Shown here piece after piece: positions 5,818 to 12,032 of a DNA stretch of 14,731 nucleotides. The first letter of the stretch is position 1. Each line of letters opens with the position of its first letter. This DNA is from Comamonadaceae bacterium. GTDB taxonomy: Bacteria; Pseudomonadota; Gammaproteobacteria; Burkholderiales; Burkholderiaceae_C. Both the position numbers and the translations under genes were made by a program. The stretch spans positions 1 through 14,731 of the forward strand of contig CANCCE010000048.1 in NCBI GenBank assembly GCA_947374505.1, given 5' to 3'. The notes beneath the pieces are model-generated. The model saw only the letters and a list, made by a program, of their open reading frames with translations. It was not told where the DNA came from and did not search any database.

Positions 5818-8061
5818 ATGAAATCCCCCGATGAAAAGCGAGCACGCCACCAGGACGAAATCAATCGGCTGGCCAAAGAGTTGCGATTTCTAGAGTTGGC
5901 CGATAACACCGAGGACGTCTACTTCAGTCTGGATGGCGCTACCGGTGCGGTGCTTTACATCAGCCCGGCGTATGAGCGGCTCTGGGGTCTGAGTTGCAAC
6001 AGCCTTTACGCCAACCCGGATGCATACCTCGCCCCCGTGCATCCGGACGATTTCCAGGCGGTCGCGGCTGCTTATCAGGCAAACCGCGGCGGCCAGGCGA
6101 CCGTGACCGAGTATCGACTCGTGCTGCCCAGCGGTGAAATTCGTTGGGTTCGAGGGCATTCACATCCCGTCGTGGGTGACGATGGCGTGATCCAGCGAGT
6201 GGTGGGGACGGTGCACGACTTCACGGTTCAAAAGCGGGCTGACGAAGCGCTGGCCAGCACTGCGCGGGCGCTGGAAATGCTCAGCTTGTGCAATCGCGCT
6301 TTGACGCGCATGGAGAACGAATCCAAGTTGCTGTCAGAAGTTTGTCGCCTCGCCGTCGAGGTGGGCGGCTACCGCATGGCGTGGGTCGGTTATGCCCGCG
6401 AAGACGAAGAGTGCAGCATTGAGCCGATGGCCTATGCGGGCCATGAGGATGGCTACTTGTCGTCGACTTGGCTGAGTTGGGCGACCGAGCCGGTCGGTAC
6501 GTTCGGACCCGTTGGCGACGCCATTCGGCGACGCGAGGTGAGTGCGTGTCACACCTTGGCGTCGCTCCCCAACCATGTGCAGTGGGCTCAAGAGGCGCTG
6601 CGGCGCGGTTTCCGCAGCGTCCTCACGGTCCCCTTGGCTTACGCTGACCAGACCTTCGGCATGCTGGCGCTTTATTCGACCGATGAACTCCCGGCCAGAG
6701 CCGAAGAAGTGCTGTTGCTGCAGGAGTTGGCCAACAACCTGGCTTTCGGTATTGACAGTATGCGTGCGCGCCATTGGCGGGATCAACTTGAATCGGCTAT
6801 TTCCAAAGTCGCCGCCGGTGTGTCGGTCCAGGGCGGCAGTAACTTTTTTGAACATTTGGTGCTCAACATGGCAGACGCCTTGGGTGCTCAAGCCGCCTTT
6901 GTGACGCGTGTGCTGCCCGGTGAACCGTTGATGGCGCGCCGGGTGGCGGGTGTCGTTGAGGGTGAATTGGTCGCCGGCTTTGACTACCCCGTGTCGCTGT
7001 CGCCGTGCCATGAATTGATTGACGGCGTCAGTGTGACCTTGCCCAAAAATGTGCACTATCTGTACCCAGAAGTTCAGACTATTTTTGGCGTTCACGCTGA
7101 AGCCTATGTTGGCCACCGGCTCGAGAATTCTTCAGGGGAGTTGGCGGGCATGTTGTTTGTGATGTTTCACGAGCCACTCAAGCAGACGACGTTGATGGTG
7201 TCAACGCTGCAAATTTTCGCCGCACGCGCTTCAGCGGAACTCAAGCGACTGCAAGCCGATCTGGAAATTCGCAACCTGAATGCCAGCCTGGAAGAGCGAG
7301 TTCAGCAGCGCACGGCGGAGCTCAAGTTGGCCAACGAAGAGTTGGAGTCTTTTTGTTATTCCGTCTCGCATGATTTACGTTCACCCTTGAGCGCGGTGGA
7401 CGGTTTTGCCAGTTTGTTGGAGCAGTCGGTCGAGGCGTTGCCGGAACCGTTGGCCAAAAAAGGGCAGCATTATCTGCATCGCGTGCGTGCCGGTGTGGTT
7501 CAAATGGGCGAGTTGATTGATGCCTTGTTATCGCTGGCCCGTTTGGCGCGTGCACCATTGCGCCACGATCGCGTCGACCTCAGTGAATTAGCGAACAAAG
7601 TCCTTGTCTTTTTGCGTGAGCGGGATCCGGCCCGCGTGGTGGAGGTGCACGTCGAGCCCGGACTCTTCACCACTGGCGATCAACGTCTGCTGCGTCAGGT
7701 GTTCGAGAACTTGCTGGGCAACGCTTGGAAGTTCAGTGCCGGTCAGCCGGTCACACACATCACCTTTGGCTCAGAGACCGACGTGAATGGCGGCCTGGTT
7801 TATTTCGTACGCGACAACGGAGCCGGTTTCAACATGGCCTATTCGCAAAAACTCTTCGGCCCATTCCAGCGCTTGCATTCGCCGTCTGAGTTTGAGGGCA
7901 CCGGCATTGGTTTGGCGTTTGTGCAGCGCATCATCTCGCGGCACGGTGGGCGTATCTGGGCTGAATCGGCCATAGGCCAAGGCGCAACGTTTCGCTTCAC
8001 ACTGGGGCAGCTCGACCCGAACGGGTCAAGCGCTGAAATATTTACCCCCGAAAGAGCCTAA
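5818..8061 (+). CDS. Hybrid-sensor histidine kinase, PAS-GAF-GAF-HisKA-HATPase (orphan)
   Basis: The 747-residue protein has, in order: a PAS domain (about 21-139, with 'EYRLVLPSGEIRWVR' and a PAC-like end), a first GAF domain (about 152-318), a second GAF-like domain (about 325-478), a coiled coil (about 479-512), HisKA with the phospho-accepting His518 in 'SVSHDLRSPL', and HATPase_c with N box Glu630/Asn631/Asn635, G1 box 'DNGAG' (666-670), F box 'FGPF' and G2 box 'GTGIGLAF' (from 694). No transmembrane helix or receiver domain is seen, so it is a soluble sensor that must phosphorylate a partner encoded elsewhere. The GAF domains lack an obvious chromophore-binding Cys, so a photoreceptor role is not supported. 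I chose the ATG at 5818, which has GGA seven nt upstream; an in-frame TTG at 5806 is the alternative. No response regulator lies in the window. Confidence 0.88.
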   Translation: MKSPDEKRARHQDEINRLAKELRFLELADNTEDVYFSLDGATGAVLYISPAYERLWGLSCNSLYANPDAYLAPVHPDDFQAVAAAYQANRGGQATVTEYRLVLPSGEIRWVRGHSHPVVGDDGVIQRVVGTVHDFTVQKRADEALASTARALEMLSLCNRALTRMENESKLLSEVCRLAVEVGGYRMAWVGYAREDEECSIEPMAYAGHEDGYLSSTWLSWATEPVGTFGPVGDAIRRREVSACHTLASLPNHVQWAQEALRRGFRSVLTVPLAYADQTFGMLALYSTDELPARAEEVLLLQELANNLAFGIDSMRARHWRDQLESAISKVAAGVSVQGGSNFFEHLVLNMADALGAQAAFVTRVLPGEPLMARRVAGVVEGELVAGFDYPVSLSPCHELIDGVSVTLPKNVHYLYPEVQTIFGVHAEAYVGHRLENSSGELAGMLFVMFHEPLKQTTLMVSTLQIFAARASAELKRLQADLEIRNLNASLEERVQQRTAELKLANEELESFCYSVSHDLRSPLSAVDGFASLLEQSVEALPEPLAKKGQHYLHRVRAGVVQMGELIDALLSLARLARAPLRHDRVDLSELANKVLVFLRERDPARVVEVHVEPGLFTTGDQRLLRQVFENLLGNAWKFSAGQPVTHITFGSETDVNGGLVYFVRDNGAGFNMAYSQKLFGPFQRLHSPSEFEGTGIGLAFVQRIISRHGGRIWAESAIGQGATFRFTLGQLDPNGSSAEIFTPERA

Positions 8062-8153
8062 CTGTTGAGTCATAAAAAAATGGAGGGGTCTGTTTTATAG
8101 ACGTAATACCCAGAAAATGGGCGTGGAGAAATTGCTGACGCTAAAATCTTTGC

Positions 8154-8801
8154 ATGGCTTCTTCACTCTCCTCCCATGCAGGTGCTAGCACCGCCGCAGC
8201 GCCCGTCAAGGTGTCTTTCAAGGCGCAAATGCTGCAAGCCCGGGAGGACGCCATTGTCGAAGCCGTGAACCGGCTGTTGGCTGAAAAAGGCTTTGATCTG
8301 ATGACGGTTGACGAGGTTGCTGCCGAAGTCGGGATCGCCAAGGCCAGTCTTTACAAGCATTTTCCAAGTAAGGAAGACCTTGCCGCTGCGGCTATGGTGC
8401 GGGTGTTGGCGCGAGCCAAGGTCTTGTTGGCCGGTTTGCCAGCGGATGCTGCGCCCATTGACCAGCTCAAGGCCGTGGTGCGTTGGATGATGCGTTTGCA
8501 ATTGGCCGGTGAAATGCCATCCTTGCCGAGTCAGAATTCCAGTCTGCGTGCAAATTTGATGGCCAATCGGGCTTACTTGGACGGTCTGCTGCAGGTCAGT
8601 GACCATATCGGGGGCTGGATTGAAGCCGCACAGGCCAACGGCAGTTTGAACCCGGCTTTACCGCCGCTGTTGGTGCTCTACACCGTGTATTCACGGGCGT
8701 GCGACCCGGTACTTGAGTTCATGAAATCAAGCGGCACGCACAGTGATGAAGAAATCGTTGAATGGGTGGTGGTAACCTGCTTTGACGGTTTGCGTCAGTA
8801 A
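8154..8801 (+). CDS. TetR/AcrR family transcriptional regulator
   Basis: This 215-residue protein has an N-terminal TetR DNA-binding domain (about 28-75): 'AREDAIVEAVNRLLAEKGFD', then 'MTVDEVAAEVGIAKASLYKHF', the typical helix-turn-helix, and 'PSKEDLAAAAM'. The remaining helical part binds a ligand and dimerises; the ligand is unknown. Such proteins are mostly repressors of nearby genes, yet neither neighbour is an obvious target: the kinase is on the same strand 92 nt upstream and the fasciclin gene is convergent. The start is uncertain. The ATG at 8154 has no ribosome binding site, but TAAAAT at 8142-8147 would place transcription start at that ATG (leaderless). The in-frame ATG at 8229 has AAGG at a good distance and would give a 190-residue protein that keeps the whole DNA-binding domain. 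Confidence 0.87.
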   Translation: MASSLSSHAGASTAAAPVKVSFKAQMLQAREDAIVEAVNRLLAEKGFDLMTVDEVAAEVGIAKASLYKHFPSKEDLAAAAMVRVLARAKVLLAGLPADAAPIDQLKAVVRWMMRLQLAGEMPSLPSQNSSLRANLMANRAYLDGLLQVSDHIGGWIEAAQANGSLNPALPPLLVLYTVYSRACDPVLEFMKSSGTHSDEEIVEWVVVTCFDGLRQ

Positions 8802-8837
8802 CTGCTCACTGACTTTAGCAGTCTCAAGTGTTTAAAC

Positions 8838-8875
8838 GCGCATCTCTTGCGCAGGCAAGGCCCGCAGGCCTTGCC
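8838..8875. terminator. Two adjacent stem-loops between convergent genes
   Basis: A 5-bp hairpin (GCGCA / TGCGC, loop of 5, 8838-8852) is followed one base later by a perfect 9-bp hairpin (GGCAAGGCC / GGCCTTGCC, loop CGCA, 8854-8875). They sit between the 3' ends of the TetR gene (plus) and the fasciclin gene (minus), the usual place of a bidirectional terminator. Neither side has a T-run, so they may act as RNA 3'-end stabilisers or Rho-associated structures instead. GTTTAAAC (8830-8837) flanks them. Confidence 0.45.
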
Positions 8876-8887
8876 AAATGACACCAA

Positions 8888-9343
8888 TTACTTGGGCATG
8901 ATGACCGTGTCAACAGCGTGTATCACGCCGTTGTCGGCCGCGACATCCGCCGCCACGACCTTGGCACCGTTCACCGTGACGCCGCCCATCGTGGCCAGTG
9001 TCAAGTTGCCGCCTTGCACGGTCTTGACGTTACCCGCCTTGACGTCTTTGGCCATCACTTTGCCTGGAACCACGTGGTAGGTCAGCACCTTGGTCAGGGC
9101 GGCTTTGTCCTTCAGCAGGGCGTCCAGATCGGCTTTTGGGATCTTGGCAAAAGCCGCGTCTGTCGGTGCAAACACCGTGAACGGGCCGGGGCCCTTGAGG
9201 GTGTCGACCAAACCGGCGGCCTTGACAGCGGTCACCAGTGTTTTGAAATTACCGGCGCTGACGGCGGTATCTACGATGTCAGCAGCTTGGGCCGAAAAGA
9301 CAGCGCTGGCGCTCAGTGTTAAGGCGATGAGAGATTTTTTCAT
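8888..9343 (-). CDS. Secreted fasciclin (FAS1) domain protein
   Basis: This 151-residue protein consists of a signal peptide (MKKSLIALTLSASAVFSAQA, cleavage after Ala20) and one FAS1 domain. The two conserved FAS1 segments are visible: H1 'FTVFAPTDAAFAKIP' (residues 55-69), with the central 'TYHVVPGK' (88-95), and H2 'NGVIHAVDTVIMP' (138-150). Bacterial single-FAS1 proteins of this size are exported, probably to the periplasm, and are linked with adhesion or surface contact, but their biochemical role is poorly known. The ATG at 9343 is preceded by GGAG at proper spacing. The frame remains open to 9427, but that extension lacks a ribosome binding site and would bury the signal peptide. It is convergent with the TetR gene and downstream of the metallophosphoesterase on the same strand, separated by 117 nt that carry repeats and a candidate promoter, so it is probably its own unit. 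Confidence 0.92.
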   Translation of the reverse strand: MKKSLIALTLSASAVFSAQAADIVDTAVSAGNFKTLVTAVKAAGLVDTLKGPGPFTVFAPTDAAFAKIPKADLDALLKDKAALTKVLTYHVVPGKVMAKDVKAGNVKTVQGGNLTLATMGGVTVNGAKVVAADVAADNGVIHAVDTVIMPK

Positions 9344-9361
9344 GGGTGACTCCATTGGGTT

Positions 9362-9387
9362 AAAAGTAAGCACCAAAAGTAAGGTGC
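9362..9387 (-). repeat. Tandem AAAAGTAAG repeats forming a GCACC/GGTGC stem upstream of the FAS1 gene
   Basis: AAAAGTAAG occurs at 9362-9370 and again at 9375-9383, a 13-bp period. The ends create an inverted repeat GCACC (9370-9374) / GGTGC (9383-9387). Lying 19-44 nt upstream of the start codon, this is in the likely 5' leader of the fasciclin mRNA, so it could be an RNA hairpin or a protein-binding site. No known element is recognised. Confidence 0.4.
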
Positions 9388-9393
9388 ACACCC

Positions 9394-9422
9394 AATGTAA
9401 GTCATTACAGTAACAATATGAA
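9394..9422 (-). promoter_or_regulatory. Candidate promoter of the FAS1 gene with overlapping dyad
   Basis: Read on the minus strand, TTCATA (9422-9417) and TACATT (9399-9394) are separated by 17 bp and each match four of six sigma-70 consensus positions. A perfect dyad TGTAA-N4-TTACA (9396-9409) covers the -10 side, which could be a repressor site. Both are predictions from pattern only. Confidence 0.3.
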
Positions 9423-9460
9423 CTCAATGGTCTTTGCTGTGACTGTTCGGTAATTTTTGG

Positions 9461-10285
9461 TCAAAGGCGAATCAACAGTTCAGGCCGATAAGTTGTTTGC
9501 TCCCCTTTGTGTGCGTAGCCCAGTGGGTTGGCGACCACGTGACAGCCTTGGCTCAGATAGTCTTGCGGGCAGTGCAGGTGACCGTGAAGCCACAGTTGTG
9601 CCGACGGTAGCAGGTCATCGAGGTGGTTGCAAAAGCCGGCTGTTCCGGGCGTTAATCCATAACGTGGGTCAGCGCTCAGTAGGCTCGGAGCAAAGTGAGT
9701 GACCACTGCGGTTGAGCCGTCAAAAGGTTGGCTCAGCGTCCCGCGCAACCAAGCTTGGCTTTGTAATCCCAGTTCGCGAACCTCTGCGGCCAGCATCGGT
9801 ACGCCTTCACGCAGGGAGTGGTTTTTTCGCAAGTAATGGTTCGCCGCTCGAAAAGCCTTCTCGCGCCCAGACAGCGATGCAGTCAGTGAGTCACCATTCA
9901 GCGCATCAAAGTCGGTCCACAAAGTGCAACCGACAAAGCGTACGCCTTGCAGCACCCAACAGCTTTGCTCTAGCCAGGTCAGCCCCCAGCGTTCGCAGGC
10001 CTCACGCAGACGCTTGCTGGCCACATCAAAATCTTGGCCATCGTACTCATGGTTACCAGGAATAAACAGCACCGGTGTTGGCCAGTCAGCGCCACCTTGG
10101 CTGACCGGTAAAGGTGAAAACCGCGACAAGCCAAAATCTTCAATCCCTAAGCGAGACAGTGCAGAACCTGGTTGGTAAGAACCAATGTCGCCGGCCAAGA
10201 CAAGCACGTCAGCACCCGCTAAAGGCTGCGCTACAAAGTGCGGGTTCGATTCGAGGTGTAGATCTGACAGAAGCTGAATGTTCAC
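9461..10285 (-). CDS. Metallophosphoesterase (calcineurin-like)
   Basis: This 274-residue protein has the full set of calcineurin-like phosphoesterase metal-binding motifs: 'SDLHLE' (Asp8, His10), 'LAGDIG' (Asp33), 'GNHEYD' (Asn78, His79), 'THFAPS' (His197) and 'HGHLH' (His234, His236, His238). Such enzymes use two metal ions to hydrolyse phosphomono- or diesters; the substrate is not predictable. There is no signal peptide, so it is probably cytoplasmic. The start is a GTG at 10285 preceded by AGAAGG five nt upstream, a strong ribosome binding site; it also places the first metal ligand only eight residues in, as usual for the family. It lies 16 nt downstream of the LysR gene on the same strand, so the two are most likely one transcript. 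Confidence 0.9.
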   Translation of the reverse strand: MNIQLLSDLHLESNPHFVAQPLAGADVLVLAGDIGSYQPGSALSRLGIEDFGLSRFSPLPVSQGGADWPTPVLFIPGNHEYDGQDFDVASKRLREACERWGLTWLEQSCWVLQGVRFVGCTLWTDFDALNGDSLTASLSGREKAFRAANHYLRKNHSLREGVPMLAAEVRELGLQSQAWLRGTLSQPFDGSTAVVTHFAPSLLSADPRYGLTPGTAGFCNHLDDLLPSAQLWLHGHLHCPQDYLSQGCHVVANPLGYAHKGEQTTYRPELLIRL

Positions 10286-10301
10286 GGATGCCTTCTCGCT
10301 G

Positions 10302-11258
10302 TCAGGCTAAAAAACTTTTCTGGGCCGCGCGAACCACGGCTTGTCGCAACCACAGGTGGCTGCTGCTCTGCTGACTGCGCCGGTGCCACACGGCATCCAC
10401 ATGGACCGGTGAGATGTCAAACGGCAACGGCTGCAAGGTCAGTTGCTCGGCAAAGCCGGTGACCCGCACAAAATGGCGCGGCAAGACGGTCAACAAGTTG
10501 GAATTAGCGACCACGCGACCCGCGGTGAAAAATTGATTCACGGTGAGCACCACACGGCGTTCGCGGCCTAAAGAGGCCAGCGATTCGTCAATAAAACCAT
10601 AAGGACGACCCGAAAAACTCACCAACATGTGGCGTGCCGCGCAGAACTGGTCCAGCGTCAAAGGCGTGTGCGCTAGCGGATGGTCCCGGCGCATGACGCA
10701 GACGTACTCGCCGTTGTACAGTCGCAAGTGCGAAAAAGGTTGCTGCTCGCCACTTTGCGCGCCAGCCGTTAAACCCGCCAGCACAGACGGAAAGTAGCCG
10801 ACGGCCAAGTCGCAGGCTTCTTCATCAAGCAAGCGGCGCGGGTCGCGCGTCGTCAGGGGCACCACGCGCAGCGACACACGCGGCGCTTCTTGTTCAAGGA
10901 TGTCCGTGAGGCCCGGAATCAGCTCGGCGGCGGTGGCATCGGCCATAGCCAGCACAAAACTGGTGTTGGCTTCTGCCGGCACAAACTCATTGGGCATGAG
11001 CGAGGATTGAAGCTGCTGCAACGCCTCCCGAACCGCCGGCCAGATGGCGCGTGCCCGCGGCGTGGGAGCCATACCCTGACCACTGCGCTGGACCAATTCA
11101 TCGCCCAGCGTTTCACGCAGCCGCCGCAATGCGTTACTCACCGCCGGTTGCGTCAAAGACAGGTTGCGCGCGGCCCGTGTCAGGCTACGTTCAGCCATGA
11201 CCTCGTCAAAAACGCGGAGTAAGTTGAGGTCGAGGGTTCGGAAATTGGGTGGGCTCAT
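10302..11258 (-). CDS. LysR-type transcriptional regulator
   Basis: This 318-residue protein has an N-terminal winged helix-turn-helix, 'LDLNLLRVFDEVMAERSLTRAARNLSLTQPAVSNALRRLRETLGDELVQR' in outline (about residues 9-60; 'SLTRAARNLSLTQPAVSNAL' is the recognition region), followed by 'PTPRA' and a LysR substrate-binding domain from about 95. The DLNLLRVFDEV opening resembles the NodD/LeuO-like branch. The effector is unknown. LysR regulators often control a divergent gene through the shared intergenic region: here that is the small membrane protein at 11430, and the 171-bp gap is full of dyads. The metallophosphoesterase follows 16 nt downstream, probably in the same transcript. The ATG at 11258 lacks a strong ribosome binding site, but it gives the normal LysR N-terminal spacing. 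Confidence 0.9.
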   Translation of the reverse strand: MSPPNFRTLDLNLLRVFDEVMAERSLTRAARNLSLTQPAVSNALRRLRETLGDELVQRSGQGMAPTPRARAIWPAVREALQQLQSSLMPNEFVPAEANTSFVLAMADATAAELIPGLTDILEQEAPRVSLRVVPLTTRDPRRLLDEEACDLAVGYFPSVLAGLTAGAQSGEQQPFSHLRLYNGEYVCVMRRDHPLAHTPLTLDQFCAARHMLVSFSGRPYGFIDESLASLGRERRVVLTVNQFFTAGRVVANSNLLTVLPRHFVRVTGFAEQLTLQPLPFDISPVHVDAVWHRRSQQSSSHLWLRQAVVRAAQKSFLA

Positions 11259-11279
11259 GAGAAAGATGTCCGGTAGACG

Positions 11280-11352
11280 ATATGACTATAACCCTTATGA
11301 ATGACTGTGATCATAAAGATAAAGTGGAGTCATATTCGTATTAACCCTATGA
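11280..11352. promoter_or_regulatory. LysR-type operator region with nested dyads between divergent genes
   Basis: TTATGA-N10-TCATAA (11295-11316) is a perfect dyad of the size bound by LysR dimers. It is nested in a wider inverted repeat ATATGACT (11280-11287) / AGTCATAT (11328-11335). A near direct repeat of TAACCC(T)TATGA is at 11289-11300 and 11342-11352. On the minus strand TATAGT (11290-11285) could be the LysR gene -10, so the inner dyad would cover its -35 region and fit autoregulation; TATGAT (11348-11353) could be a plus-strand -10. Binding by the adjacent regulator is an inference. Confidence 0.45.
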
Positions 11353-11429
11353 TCAAGGCCTTGTTCAACGCAGCCGTCGTGAGCAAGCAGACCCCCTGAA
11401 AGTTTACGGCTCCAATCAAGGGAATCATT

Positions 11430-11948
11430 ATGAGCACTTTCATCCACACCCATTACCCCACTGAACATCCTGGCGTTCAGCGTGCGGAAGCCGCTATTGA
11501 GGGCGCATTGTTGTTACGTCAACGCTGGTCATCCATCAGTGGTGTCGCGGCCTTGTTGCTGACAGCGATCGTTGCCGCCGTCCTTGTGGTTGCTTACCAA
11601 GTCATGGACAGCGTGGTCGAAGGCCACTTGCTGGTGATGTGGATGGCGCTTTGGGCCATGGCATTCACCGGATTGGCTTTGTATTCGGGAACAGTGCGGG
11701 GCCTTGTGACGCGTACCAAGGGTGGGCTCGATAGCTGGGCGCATGGCCAAGCTAAAGCGCGTGCTGACGAACGCCTGTGGGCCATCGCCAAGACCGATAC
11801 CCGTGTCATGGCGGATCTGCATTCCGCTATCACTCGCCAACAGGCTTTGGCCGAGGCTGCTGGTCCTGCAGCATCGAGCGGCTTGTCGGCTCGAGCGATT
11901 CGTCTGGGCGGCGCTGAATTGAGGGCTTATCAGCGTCAAAACAGCTGA
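11430..11948 (+). CDS. Small membrane protein with two transmembrane helices, function unknown
   Basis: I do not recognise a named family for this 172-residue protein. It has a short hydrophilic N-terminus (MSTFIHTHYPTEHPGVQRAE), a first hydrophobic helix at about 36-58 (ISGVAALLLTAIVAAVLVVAY), a short loop, a second helix at about 66-88 (HLLVMWMALWAMAFTGLALY), and a long charged cytoplasmic-looking tail (89-172) rich in Ala, Arg and Lys that is predicted helical. It is probably an inner-membrane protein with both ends in the cytoplasm. The ATG has GGGAAT seven nt upstream. It is divergent from the LysR gene, so that regulator may control it, and it ends at a bidirectional terminator shared with pckG. 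The codon use looks like that of neighbouring genes, supporting a real gene. No function is assigned. Confidence 0.82.
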   Translation: MSTFIHTHYPTEHPGVQRAEAAIEGALLLRQRWSSISGVAALLLTAIVAAVLVVAYQVMDSVVEGHLLVMWMALWAMAFTGLALYSGTVRGLVTRTKGGLDSWAHGQAKARADERLWAIAKTDTRVMADLHSAITRQQALAEAAGPAASSGLSARAIRLGGAELRAYQRQNS

Positions 11949-11986
11949 CCACCAGCAATGCCGAACACGTTTGGCATAGACGAGAA

Positions 11987-12015
11987 AAAAAGCCACCTTC
12001 AAAAGGTGGCTTTTT
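11987..12015. terminator. Bidirectional intrinsic terminator between the membrane protein gene and pckG
   Basis: A perfect hairpin, AGCCACCTT (11991-11999), loop CAA, AAGGTGGCT (12003-12011), extends through flanking A and T runs to a 13-bp stem. The T-run on the plus strand (12011-12015) and the A-run (11985-11991, a T-run on the minus strand) let it stop transcription from both sides. Confidence 0.88.
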
Positions 12016-12032
12016 CGTTGGCGCTCTAAAGG

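Noticed and set aside
6334..7116. Minus-strand open frame of about 260 codons opposite the histidine kinase
   Set aside because: It is long but antisense to the GAF domains; its translation has no recognisable family and no ribosome binding site.
8014..8027. GACCC-GAAC-GGGTC hairpin at the end of the histidine kinase gene
   Set aside because: It lies inside the coding sequence and is not followed by a T-run, so it is not supported as a terminator.
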